From the NCBI RefSeq assembly GCF_009857835.1, contig NZ_WWCL01000006.1, positions 1 through 60,395 on the forward strand: a DNA stretch of 60,395 nt, in the 5' to 3' direction. The DNA is from Duganella fentianensis. GTDB taxonomy: Bacteria > Pseudomonadota > Gammaproteobacteria > Burkholderiales > Burkholderiaceae_D. Shown here piece by piece: positions 17,664 to 26,276 of the stretch. The notes under the pieces were generated by a model, which did no database searches, was not told where the DNA came from, and saw nothing but the letters and a program-made list of their open reading frames with translations. Made by a program: the position numbers and the translations under genes. Each line of letters opens with the position of its first letter. Within the stretch, counting starts at the first letter, position 1.

Positions 17664-17849
17664 TCAGCTGGTCTTGATTAGAACGTCACGCACCCTTAAT
17701 TTAAAACGTGGGGGTACTGCGGCTCCACTTGCGATGCCCCAAGCCACGGCCCATCGCATTGATTTACTCTTTTCCTCATGAGATAAGGCGGTGCCAATCC
17801 GGTCCATGGCTACCCCCATGCGAAAGACTTTATACGCCTGTTTTGTCAT
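17664..17849 (-). CDS. 61-aa conserved protein, paralogue of 57862-58047
   Basis: The protein matches the 61-residue product at 57862-58047 in about 80 percent of positions by eye. Shared blocks include MTKQAY, FRMGVAMDRI, SKSMRWAVAWG and FKLRVRD. Both copies are divergent to a serine recombinase gene, with a gap of about 75 bp. Conservation in a fixed position suggests a role tied to the recombinase, such as directionality or promoter control. It has no recognisable domain. Confidence 0.65.
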   Translation of the reverse strand: MTKQAYKVFRMGVAMDRIGTALSHEEKSKSMRWAVAWGIASGAAVPPRFKLRVRDVLIKTS

Positions 17850-17925
17850 TTGATAATTCTCATCCTATCCTACATTAGGTACGTTGCGACGAATCAAGGA
17901 ATCAGCACTGCCTTGGGGGGATGGG

Positions 17926-18146
17926 ATGACAAAGAGACTAGGTGAGACGTCGTCATCTGAGATAGCGGCACAAAAAACCAACAGGGCGGTAGCATACGTC
18001 CGTATGTCCACTGAGCGTCAAGAATACTCAACAAAAAATCAGCTGGATGTTATCGAGAAATATGCCGCCGACCACGATTTGTCACTTGTCGCAATTTACG
18101 AAGATGCTGGCAAAAGTGGGTTAACCAAAAGCGGGCGGCCAGCACG
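17926..18146 (+). pseudogene. Serine recombinase, 5' fragment only
   Basis: The first 74 codons match the intact recombinase at 58124-59728. They include the nucleophile region YVRMSTERQEYSTKNQLDV and IYEDAGKSGLTKSGRPA. The match stops abruptly at 18146, where unrelated sequence begins. The start is placed at 17926 by comparison with the intact copy. The catalytic serine is present, but most of the catalytic domain and the DNA-binding part are lost. Confidence 0.88.
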
Positions 18147-18313
18147 TTGACACAATTGCAGTCTTGGACGTGCCCGCAAATGTGTCACTTTCCAATAACG
18201 GTCAAGAGGGAAGCAAGCGTTGTAACAGGTGAGACAATTGCTTTCTTCTACGGCATGTCCAGTGACGTCAGCCTGGCGTCCTGTTGGCTTGTCCTGTTAC
18301 CGCTTCACGGCAG

Positions 18314-18907
18314 TCACATCGGCGTCAGTACCCGATCCAAGAGAGCCATCAACGGCTCCAGCTGACAGTTGTAAGCGGAGACATTGGCGTCCAGCCACTC
18401 CATGCGGCCGATCGGCTCCCAATGCAGCAGGTAGCCTGCGTTTATGCTGATCACTTCAAACAGCAAGCGCTGTGCGCGTCCGTTACCATCCCTGAAAGGA
18501 TGGACGACATTCAGCTCGCAGAAGTAATGCGCAAACCGGGCCACGAAGCGTTCCCGCGGCAGTTCAACCAGATAGCGTTCTTGCGCCAGCTGCCGAAAGA
18601 GCTTGTCCGCCTCAGGTTCGACCCGGCTCACGTTGGCGAAACGGGTCGAGCCCTTGCTGATGTCGACCGTCCGCAGCTCGCCCGCCCATGCATAAACGTC
18701 CTGAAACAGGAAGTGGTGGATGTCGCGCAAGCCCGACAGGGAGATGTTGTCGAAGTTGGGTTGGAACTGCTCGATGCGCGCTTGGGTAAGCTCGACTTCA
18801 GCCGCTTCCAGCTCAGCCTCGTTGGTGAGGCCGAGCTTGTTGATCAATACGTCGGAGCCGGGATAGCAGTACTGCGTGTCCCCGCCAGTGCCGTACTTAT
18901 CGAGCAT
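18314..18907 (-). CDS. fic: Fic-domain toxin (AMP transferase)
   Basis: The 197-residue protein has a complete Fic motif, HPFRDGNGRAQR, and the upstream flap region (VYAWAGELRTVDISKG). Fic enzymes move AMP from ATP onto hydroxyls of target proteins; bacterial members often modify topoisomerases. No inhibitory helix motif (S/T-x-x-x-E/G-N) is obvious in it, so it would rely on the small protein encoded just upstream. The two genes overlap by 11 bp. Confidence 0.9.
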   Translation of the reverse strand: MLDKYGTGGDTQYCYPGSDVLINKLGLTNEAELEAAEVELTQARIEQFQPNFDNISLSGLRDIHHFLFQDVYAWAGELRTVDISKGSTRFANVSRVEPEADKLFRQLAQERYLVELPRERFVARFAHYFCELNVVHPFRDGNGRAQRLLFEVISINAGYLLHWEPIGRMEWLDANVSAYNCQLEPLMALLDRVLTPM

Positions 18908-19052
18908 GTTTGGTCTTGAGCGTGGCCGTGGTGGACGCGGGCTTGTGGGTGGAAGTCGGGCGCGGAGTCAAGCCCTCCAGGCGCAGGCTGGCGCGGTAGT
19001 TCTCGGTGCGCAGCTTCATGAAAGCCTGAAGTTTCATTTCTTTTGTTAGCAT
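18897..19052 (-). CDS. yhfG: YhfG/FicA-type antitoxin
   Basis: The 51-residue protein matches the short YhfG family that inhibits class I Fic proteins. Family-like text is LTKEMKLQAFMKLRTENYRA followed by SLRLEGLTP. Start 19052 is chosen over a longer frame since it gives the normal family length and has GAGG about 9 bp upstream. It overlaps fic, giving antitoxin-first translation. Confidence 0.78.
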   Translation of the reverse strand: MLTKEMKLQAFMKLRTENYRASLRLEGLTPRPTSTHKPASTTATLKTKHAR

Positions 19053-19278
19053 CACAACATCCTCAAAAGGGCTTTCAAGTATTGTAACACACCTCACCGG
19101 GGGGCTGACGCAAGCATGCCTTGTCAGTTGTGAGACGAGCATCACAGGTCATTGTCCTCATTCTTGCCCTCGGCGTCTAGCGCGGCCAGGAAGCCGTAGT
19201 GGGAAAGCAAAAGTGTCACTTTTGCGATTCATGTGGCGATTCAGCGCAATGGGCGTTTTTTTGGGGATCTCCTTACCT

Positions 19279-19541
19279 GATAATCCGAATTATCGGGAAA
19301 GCATTTATGGTGTTTTTAGCCGTGAAACGCTATTATGGAGGGGTTTAGACACGGGGAAAATTTCTTGCAGGAATAAAGTCTGACAATAAATAAAAAAGTC
19401 TGACAATTATTTGCACCATTGCAGTGCGAATTCCGAGGGGCTTCACGGTCCCATGCGGCCTCCAGCCCGGATCAGTGTCAAACTTTATTATCGCGACCAG
19501 CTGCTGCATTCGCGCTTGCAATCGCAGTGTCAAACTTTATT
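19279..19541. repeat. Repeats upstream of the DUF3701 integrase
   Basis: The block holds an inverted repeat GATAAT-CCGA-ATTATC (19279-19294) and two direct copies of AAAGTCTGACAAT (19375-19387, 19395-19407). It also holds two direct copies of CAGTGTCAAACTTTATT (19473-19489, 19525-19541). The two types resemble each other in inverse orientation. They may be recombinase-binding or attachment sites. There is no gene between 19053 and 19571. Confidence 0.5.
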
Positions 19542-19571
19542 GTTTGGGGATCACTCATACAGGATAGCTCG

Positions 19572-21350
19572 ATGGCGCAACATAGCGATATTATTCTGCC
19601 AACACTGGCATACACCCGCGGCGATTACACCGCCTTGCGCGCCTTCTGCCTCAAAATCCCCCTCGATGTGATCGCCGACCGCTACTACAGCCATGACGCG
19701 CCCCAGCTCGAAACCGGTCTGGAACGCTACCTGATCGCCATGCGCGACGATCTGATCGAACGCGCCAGCGTGAACAACCCGCTGCTGGCCGACAACCTCA
19801 AAACGGCGCGACGTAACGGCCATATCACCTCGCGCACGCTGGATCTCCTGATTCAGATCGCCGAGGCGCCGCCGGCGACACCTAAGCCCGAGCAAACCAT
19901 CGCCATGTGGATGCGGCCACGCACGACGGCCGCCCTGAAGGCCGAGCAGCTAGTCACGTTGGGTGACTTGCGCGCCTTTATGTTGCGCCGCGGTCCGAGT
20001 TGGTGGCGCGGGGTGCCGCGTGTGGGCATACACCGCGCCGAGGCGATCGCCAACTGGATGCGCAAACACGAGGCGAGCCTCGGCAGCATCTATACGGGGA
20101 ACTATGTCCCCTCCCCTACCCAGCTCGAACTGCTCGGCGTTGGCCAGAACGAGTACATGGTGCCGATTAAGCACGCCAAAGCGCCCGACTGGCTCGATGG
20201 TTCGGCCGGTATCAACCGTGACCATCGGTTCAATTTCATCAGCGCACAGAACGATCTGGAGGCAATACGAGCCTATCTAGACCGGTTCAGCGACAAGCCG
20301 CACACGCTGCGCTCCTACACCAAGGAACTGGAGCGGTTCCTGTACTGGTGCGTGCTGGAGGCAAATAAGCCGCTCTCCTCGGTGCTGGTGACCGATTGCG
20401 AGGCCTACAAGGCGTTTCTGAAGCGCCCAAGCGCCCGCTTTGTCGGTGACCGCGCGCCACGCTCTTCGACCCGCTGGCGTCCCTTCAGCAAGGAACCGCT
20501 CTCCCCTGCTTCGCAACTGCACGCCATCGTCGTGATCCGTTCGGCATTCGCCTACCTCGTCGCAGTGCGCTACCTGGCCGGCAACCCGTGGTTGGCCGTC
20601 AAAGATCCGGTCGTGGTCAAGAAAGTGCACGAGATGCAGATCGATAAAGCCCTGTCGCGCGACCTGTGGGATGAAGTCATCGACCGGCTGACGGAACGGT
20701 GCGAGCTGCCCGAGAACAGCCAGGACCGCATTGCGCTGGCCATGATGCTGCTCTTGGGCGACTCCGGCCTGCGCCGTGAAGAAGCCGCCGGCGCGATGCG
20801 CGACGCGCTCAAACCGAATAAATGGGCATACGACGCTGGCCAGCTGACCGTGATCGGCAAGCGCAGCGCCGAGCGGATCGTGCCGGTTAGCCCCCGCACG
20901 CTGGATGCGCTGCGCGCGCACTGGATTGATCGCGGGCTCGATTTCGATAAGGCAGATCAGCCCATACCACTTCTGGCGCCACTCATCATTCCGCAGCATA
21001 AGGGAGCGATCGAGCGTCATGCCACGCCCAATGTCGTGGGCTATACCGGTGACTCGCTCTATCGCCTCTTCCAAGCGACGCTCAAGCGCCTGAAATTCGA
21101 TCCGGACGCGATTGAAGGATTCACCAGCGAGCAATTCAATGAACTGGAGGCGGCATCGCCTCACGCGCTGCGGCACACGTGGGGAACGCTGGCCGTCGAA
21201 GATGGTATGCCACTCGATGTTGCTCAAGCCATCATGGGGCACCAGAGTCCATCCACCACGGCCATCTACGTGCAGGCGAAGACCAAGCGCATCTTGGAGG
21301 AAGGTGCTAAGTACTTCGCAAAGCGTGGTGAAAAAAAGGGACGGGCATAA
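19572..21350 (+). CDS. Tyrosine integrase with N-terminal DUF3701 domain
   Basis: The 592-residue protein has an N-terminal DUF3701-like region (residues about 1-200), a core-binding domain and a complete catalytic domain. Catalytic residues are the first Arg in GDSGLRREEAA, HxxR in HALRHTWGTLAV, and GH plus Tyr in MGHQSPSTTAIYV. All are intact, so it should be active. Start 19572 has AGGA about 9 bp upstream and opens MAQHSDIILP. The frame upstream runs through the repeat block and is not family-like. Confidence 0.88.
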   Translation: MAQHSDIILPTLAYTRGDYTALRAFCLKIPLDVIADRYYSHDAPQLETGLERYLIAMRDDLIERASVNNPLLADNLKTARRNGHITSRTLDLLIQIAEAPPATPKPEQTIAMWMRPRTTAALKAEQLVTLGDLRAFMLRRGPSWWRGVPRVGIHRAEAIANWMRKHEASLGSIYTGNYVPSPTQLELLGVGQNEYMVPIKHAKAPDWLDGSAGINRDHRFNFISAQNDLEAIRAYLDRFSDKPHTLRSYTKELERFLYWCVLEANKPLSSVLVTDCEAYKAFLKRPSARFVGDRAPRSSTRWRPFSKEPLSPASQLHAIVVIRSAFAYLVAVRYLAGNPWLAVKDPVVVKKVHEMQIDKALSRDLWDEVIDRLTERCELPENSQDRIALAMMLLLGDSGLRREEAAGAMRDALKPNKWAYDAGQLTVIGKRSAERIVPVSPRTLDALRAHWIDRGLDFDKADQPIPLLAPLIIPQHKGAIERHATPNVVGYTGDSLYRLFQATLKRLKFDPDAIEGFTSEQFNELEAASPHALRHTWGTLAVEDGMPLDVAQAIMGHQSPSTTAIYVQAKTKRILEEGAKYFAKRGEKKGRA

Positions 21351-21697
21351 GCCATTTAGCCTTTGCCCGTCCACTCACTAAGATTTAGGATTGGTCACAG
21401 ATCTGTCGTCGCCGGCAAGCTTTATCGAGGCTAGAGACGCATTGATCTTCCTCGGAACATGCACACTCAGTCGAGATTATCGGTCGAGATGATCCGACAA
21501 GTGGTTCGAGATAGAGTGTAAGAGGCCTGAGCACAACTTTGCGGTGAACAAGCGGGCAGAAGTGGTATATGTGGTTCATTAAATTCTCGATTAGTGAAGG
21601 AACTGATAGAGTGATGTCACGACCTCTGAGACGCCATTTTTTTGTCGTCGTTTTTCGTGTTTTTCTGACTCACTTTTCCCATTGAAGGGATTTTGTT
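21351..21697. other. 347-bp gap, no supported gene
   Basis: A 64-codon cysteine-rich minus-strand frame exists but has no ribosome site or recognisable similarity. The last 40 bp are probably the leader of the gene at 21698. Confidence 0.35.
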
Positions 21698-21988
21698 ATG
21701 ACGGTATTAGATGTACATCTGACTGGCCTAGATCAACATGGACAATCCACTGGCGAAGTGTTCGCATTCTGGTGGAACGGTGCTGAGTTGAAAAAGATGC
21801 TTCAAGACAACTTATCTCCCGTTGATCCATGGCCATCTTGGCGAGGAAGAGTTTCGAGTGATTCGCTCAAGGAATTTGCTAACGCCCATCAAAACGTCAC
21901 GCAAGATCGCCGGGACGAACTTAACGGCGAGTTGAACAAGTTACTTTCTGGTGCAGTTGAAATCGAAGTGCTGATTCAGGAAGCGTAA
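21698..21988 (+). CDS. Hypothetical protein (96 aa)
   Basis: A soluble acidic protein with no recognised family. GAAGGGA lies about 10 bp before the ATG. It is convergent with the hypothetical gene at 22068 and is at the edge of the replicon core, so it may be a plasmid-borne accessory gene. Confidence 0.6.
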   Translation: MTVLDVHLTGLDQHGQSTGEVFAFWWNGAELKKMLQDNLSPVDPWPSWRGRVSSDSLKEFANAHQNVTQDRRDELNGELNKLLSGAVEIEVLIQEA

Positions 21989-22015
21989 TCTCCCCTACTT
22001 CGACTGGACAAAAAA

Positions 22016-22053
22016 AATGCCACCCATAGACCTTGCGGGTCTTGGGTGGCATT
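22016..22053 (-). terminator. Strong bidirectional-looking terminator
   Basis: A long stem (AATGCCACCCA / TGGGTGGCATT plus inner AGACC / GGGTCT) is followed on the minus strand by seven T residues. It ends the minus-strand genes at 22068-23337 and may also stop the plus-strand gene. Confidence 0.85.
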
Positions 22054-22067
22054 AACTATTGAAGTGG

Positions 22068-22640
22068 TCAGTTCAAGGCTGCCGAACTGCGCCGAAGAAG
22101 TCGATGGAATTCTTGGAACTCTGCTTCAGATAATGTATTTCGATCCATCATGAAGACGACCTTGGAACCGTTTGGTGCCAGTCGTCGAAATACAGTACGG
22201 CCGTTGGAAAGTGGATATGCGTCCACTAGATCATCAGCCCGGTATTCTACGAAATGGAATTTCGCATACCGCTCGTACTGCACCTGGATCGCGTCGTGGA
22301 CCGGTAAGTAATATTCCATACCTAGTTCAGACGCAAAATATCGAGCATCGGCATAAGACGAGAAGTCTCCGACGCGCTCCCCTCCCCCATCGCGAGCAGT
22401 CACGAAGACCGAGAAGATCAGCGGATGAGTGTCATCGAACGAGCAATCTGCCTGAGCATCCTCAGTGTCGCGAATACCGCGTACTTCCACGCCGATGAGT
22501 TTGGATAAGCAGCTTCGCATGACGCTGTTGGCATAACGATCAAAAATCAGGGAATTGCCGGTGGTAGAGTAATCCTCGGGATAGTAGTAATCGCCCAGAT
22601 TCGGAGCGATATGGATAGGTGTTTGAATATGAGTTTGCAT
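22068..22640 (-). CDS. Hypothetical protein (190 aa)
   Basis: A soluble protein with no recognised family. The start at 22640 is preferred because AAGGAAGC lies about 6 bp upstream. The longer open frame overlaps the preceding gene and is low-complexity. It follows 22741-23337 on the same strand with a 100-bp gap, and a strong terminator follows it. Confidence 0.65.
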   Translation of the reverse strand: MQTHIQTPIHIAPNLGDYYYPEDYSTTGNSLIFDRYANSVMRSCLSKLIGVEVRGIRDTEDAQADCSFDDTHPLIFSVFVTARDGGGERVGDFSSYADARYFASELGMEYYLPVHDAIQVQYERYAKFHFVEYRADDLVDAYPLSNGRTVFRRLAPNGSKVVFMMDRNTLSEAEFQEFHRLLRRSSAALN

Positions 22641-22740
22641 GTCAGCTTCCTTGCGGCCGCCCTCCCCTTCGGGCGGATCTGGCCGCCGTATTGGTGGGTG
22701 TTGTAAGTACTGCTGATTGAATCGATGTTGCGATGTGGAG

Positions 22741-23337
22741 TTACGCAGCTTGCAGCTGGAACGCCTGCCCTGATTCTTGCCAGTCGAGTTCGCGCTTGCT
22801 GAACACCGAACCACTGGCCTCGCTGATCTTGCGGTTACACCACAACTCGACCGCGTCCCGATCATGTTTATGTAGCGATTCGAACGCAGTGATCTTGGTT
22901 TTGAAAACGACGTTCTCGTAAGTGCCGTGGCGTTGAGTGACGCAGCGAGCAAGACGACGTGTATCTTTGTACAGCGTGAAATCGCTCGCAGTACCCAGCA
23001 TGCGGTACGGGATTCTGGTACTGGCGAGGTCGGCGAACTGCTTGCGATCCATCTCTTTGAAGGAGTAGTCGCTCTGTCCGATTTTGATCAGGTAGAACTT
23101 GTCGCCGGCACTGAGGTTTGTAAAGCAATGAACCATCTCATTATTTTCAGGCTCTAGCCCAAGAAACACGATGTGGATATGGGTATTGCCGACGCACCAT
23201 GCGATAGATGCACCTGAAGTCGCACTAGCCTCCAGCCGACTGCGATCACAGATCAGATCTACTGGGTACAACGTGGCGACTTCGAACTGATGTTTATTGA
23301 TGATGGCGAGCATATCCGCATAGATTGCATTAATCAT
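22741..23337 (-). CDS. Hypothetical protein (198 aa)
   Basis: No known domain is recognised. The protein is soluble and mixed alpha/beta in look, with histidine- and aromatic-rich parts (CVGNTHIHIVFLG). It is divergent from the CoiA-like gene and shares with it a 427-bp promoter region carrying one 16-bp palindrome. Confidence 0.62.
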   Translation of the reverse strand: MINAIYADMLAIINKHQFEVATLYPVDLICDRSRLEASATSGASIAWCVGNTHIHIVFLGLEPENNEMVHCFTNLSAGDKFYLIKIGQSDYSFKEMDRKQFADLASTRIPYRMLGTASDFTLYKDTRRLARCVTQRHGTYENVVFKTKITAFESLHKHDRDAVELWCNRKISEASGSVFSKRELDWQESGQAFQLQAA

Positions 23338-23622
23338 GATGAGATCCTTATTGATTGTGAGCTGGCGAGCTCATTGAGGTGAAGTACTTTGCGACGCACC
23401 AGCATGCGATGGCGATCGTAGAGCGAATGCCGAGAATCGGCGTTGGAAATGCAGGCCAGCTAAAGGATGCTGTGCATAGCTGAATCGTTGACTCAGCTAG
23501 ACGGTAATGAAGGGATATGCCGCATGGCGACCGTCATATATTACCACAGCGGTATCATGGCTTAAAGAAATTGCTGTAATCCCAGCGCATCAATCTAGGG
23601 ATCGCAGTTAATTGCAGCGCAG

Positions 23623-23638
23623 CTTTCACCGGTGAAAG
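23623..23638. promoter_or_regulatory. Palindrome CTTTCACCGGTGAAAG, candidate parS/ParB site
   Basis: A perfect 16-bp palindrome in the divergent promoter region between 23338 and 23764. It is the same as the sites clustered before parA. Confidence 0.7.
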
Positions 23639-23764
23639 TGAAAACGTTTTGTTACCTTAATTTCATGGAATAGCCGAACTCCAACCTGGTCGGCTAGTCT
23701 ATAGTGTCAAGCACGCCTCCCCGCCCTCACGGCGATCATGTGTCCCGAATTCATGGTGTGATAA

Positions 23765-25108
23765 ATGAATGTAGCAGATGAAAAATTCAAATTTCGAGCG
23801 TTGCTGAGTCTTGTTAGCTTTATCCCTGATAGCTTGCATAAAGAGTTGGAGTTTCAGCAACTTAAAATGCTAGAGATCGGCATCTCAGGTGAAGAAATTA
23901 ATCACCTCATTCATGACAATCACAGTCGAGAAGGCATCACTCGCCATCGAGCTTTGCTCACACTTACAGACATTCGAAGACAGGCAGGCATACCCGATCC
24001 GTATTCCATGCGCAATGCGAAATTACCCGGGCAACTTCAGGCAACGATTGATGACGCAGATGCTTACTTACGTTTGAAGGGTGGCCGCAGAAAGCATCCT
24101 TCACCACCGATATCTTCGCCACCTCCACAGAGATTCTGGGCTACTCGGCCTCGTGAGGTTGAGGGACTGGCCGTGCCATACGGGATCAACTCACATGGTG
24201 TTCTTGTATGTGCAAATGATGCTGATTCGACGGAGCCGTACCATTGTTTAAGTTGTGCCGCACCGCTAACACTTAAAGCTGGCGATCTCCGGGTTCGCCA
24301 CTTCGCTCACAACGTTGGATCTCGTTGTGATGGTGAATCCGTGCTCCATCAAATTGCAAAGGAACTCGTTGCACAGGTGATTAATGAAATGACTCGCTCA
24401 GCTAAGGAGTTGCGTTTGTCATGTACGTGTCGCAAGTGTCGAAAGCAGTTCGATACTGTGCTCGGTAGTAGAGCCTTTGATCGCGCGGTGAATGAAGTGC
24501 AGGAGGGTGCGTTTCGCTGTGATGTAATGGCCTACAGGGGAGATAGTGCGGTTCTAGCAATCGAAGTGATCAATACACACGCTGTGGATCAAGCGAAGGG
24601 CGAAGCACTTCGGGTTGCATGGATAGAGTTAGATGCCAAGGACATTATTAATGATCCGTACTACTGGAAGCCGACGCAAGAACGATTGAAAGACACCCTA
24701 TGCCCGGACTGTAGAGATCAAGCGAGAAAAATTAAGGCAGTTGCGAATAAGCGCGGTCAACTACTACCTAATGATCCCTATGTAGGGGCAGTGGTGTCGT
24801 GCTATAAATGCAGTGAGGATATTGTGCTGTACTGGTGGCCTGGCGTCCCCTTTGCTGAAACTGCGCCACCGTCACCGGCACCTAGTTCAATTAAGTATGC
24901 AAGTTCTCGCGCTTATGGTGGGAAGTATTGGGCGAATACTTGCCCATGCTGTTCCGCTATACAGGGCGATAATTTCGTGTTCTTGGATGCCAGTTCGCCT
25001 TTTGCCAGTCTCAGTATGCGTGACGTGGGACAGGCTATGCCTCGATTAACATTCCAAGTTGAGGGGGCTACTGCCCTGTTTAAGCAAAAGCTGCTGAAGA
25101 GTATTTGA
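23765..25108 (+). CDS. CoiA-like nuclease with zinc-binding motifs
   Basis: The 447-residue protein contains a CoiA-type zinc ribbon and histidine box (YHCLSCAAPLTLKAGD, then RVRHFAHN). A restriction-like core follows, with D in RCDVMAYRGD and E in LAIEVINTH. More CxxC pairs lie further on (CRKCRKQF, CPDCRDQ, CYKCSED, CPCCSAI). CoiA is a competence-related factor with a PD-(D/E)xK-like fold. Here the gene lies between candidate parS sites in a plasmid core, so a role in plasmid DNA processing is possible. The ATG at 23765 has only a weak ribosome site. Confidence 0.7.
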   Translation: MNVADEKFKFRALLSLVSFIPDSLHKELEFQQLKMLEIGISGEEINHLIHDNHSREGITRHRALLTLTDIRRQAGIPDPYSMRNAKLPGQLQATIDDADAYLRLKGGRRKHPSPPISSPPPQRFWATRPREVEGLAVPYGINSHGVLVCANDADSTEPYHCLSCAAPLTLKAGDLRVRHFAHNVGSRCDGESVLHQIAKELVAQVINEMTRSAKELRLSCTCRKCRKQFDTVLGSRAFDRAVNEVQEGAFRCDVMAYRGDSAVLAIEVINTHAVDQAKGEALRVAWIELDAKDIINDPYYWKPTQERLKDTLCPDCRDQARKIKAVANKRGQLLPNDPYVGAVVSCYKCSEDIVLYWWPGVPFAETAPPSPAPSSIKYASSRAYGGKYWANTCPCCSAIQGDNFVFLDASSPFASLSMRDVGQAMPRLTFQVEGATALFKQKLLKSI

Positions 25109-25120
25109 TACCTCTCTTGA

Positions 25121-25576
25121 GCCACTTTCACCGGTGAAAGTGGCTTGTCATTACGTGTTTGGAGAGAACATTGAAGGCTATTGCGCACTACTCGGTCCTT
25201 TTTTGGACAGCCCAATTTCGTCCACTTTCACCGGCGAAATTGATCGGTAGCGATGCGTAAAGTTGACACGCCGAATATGTCATATTCGGTACGCGATTGT
25301 GTTCTATTTGAATGTGCCAGGCCTTCGCATCTACCTTGACTCAAGACTCTGATATTTCCGCTTTCGACTCAGATGACACGACTTATTTGCGGCTCATCGA
25401 TTCAATATTGCACCACTTTCACCGGTGAAAGCCTGTATGCAATTAGTAGAATACTGCACCGAAATTTCTGCGAGTAATTTTGTGAACATAATTTTTATTA
25501 TTTGCGTAAAAATAAAAAATAAAATATGATGTTGCTTTATCGCGGCGTAACGGTATGCCGCTTTCACCGGTGAAAG
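25121..25576. promoter_or_regulatory. Cluster of parS-like palindromes upstream of parA
   Basis: CTTTCACCGGTGAAAG occurs at 25125-25140 (inside a perfect 24-bp palindrome, 25121-25144), 25416-25431 and 25561-25576. A degenerate copy lies at 25223-25242. The last copy ends 10 bp before the parA ATG and touches its ribosome site, so ParB or ParA binding there could repress the operon. Between the sites the sequence is AT-rich with no gene. Confidence 0.75.
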
Positions 25577-25586
25577 TGAGGATGGG

Positions 25587-26276
25587 ATGACTGCCAAGAT
25601 TGTGACGATATTCAACCAGAAGGGCGGTTGTGCTAAAACGATGACTACCATGCAGGTTGGTGGTACTTGGGGCATGCTTGGATTGAAGGTTTGCATTATC
25701 GACATGGACCCACAAAACACGGCCAAGTTATGGAGTTTGCAAGCAACTGCTGAAGCTCCATTCCCAGCTGAAGTGCTGAATTTTGCGCCGCTCGGTAAGA
25801 ACTTCATTCACAAAGTTGAGCAGCTAGTAGATAAGTACGATGTCATCCTAGTGGATTGCCCACCGGCGATTGAATCGCCAGTACCATGGACATCGCTTCT
25901 GATTGCTGATTACGCCGTGATCCCCGTCATCCCTGTTCTTGATAACGTATGGGCATCGAAGATAGCTGAAGATCTTATTATTAAAGCACGCGACGAACGT
26001 CCTAACGAAGTGCTGGGCGCGACGTACCTTTTAAGTGTGATGCGAAAAGGAAAAGTGTTTGATACTTGCCTTGACTCCCTTAAAGAGGACAGCAAACTCC
26101 CAATCATGAGTTCTAAGGTCGGCATGCGGAATGCTTACCCAGAGTGCCAGGCTTACGGATGTTCTGTAGGAGCCTTTGGTGCATCTGTAGCAAAAAATGA
26201 AATCGAGGCGGTTGCCTATGAACTGGCGAACCAAGTTGGTCTGAATCTCAAAAAACCCAAGGCAGCTAAGAAATGA
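25587..26276 (+). CDS. parA: ParA-type partition ATPase
   Basis: The 229-residue ATPase has the deviant Walker A motif KGGCAKT (residues about 12-18), the following DMDPQNTAKLW and Walker B-like VILVDCPPAI. The short length without an N-terminal HTH is like type Ib ParA. It segregates the replicon together with ParB, which overlaps it by four bases (ATGA). Palindromic sites lie just upstream. Confidence 0.92.
   Translation: MTAKIVTIFNQKGGCAKTMTTMQVGGTWGMLGLKVCIIDMDPQNTAKLWSLQATAEAPFPAEVLNFAPLGKNFIHKVEQLVDKYDVILVDCPPAIESPVPWTSLLIADYAVIPVIPVLDNVWASKIAEDLIIKARDERPNEVLGATYLLSVMRKGKVFDTCLDSLKEDSKLPIMSSKVGMRNAYPECQAYGCSVGAFGASVAKNEIEAVAYELANQVGLNLKKPKAAKK

Noticed and set aside
20277..21374. 365-codon minus-strand frame
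   Set aside because: Antisense to the DUF3701 integrase, which has all catalytic residues.
22641..22952. N-terminal extension of the 22068 gene
   Set aside because: It overlaps the previous gene, is low-complexity, and a good ribosome site lies before 22640.
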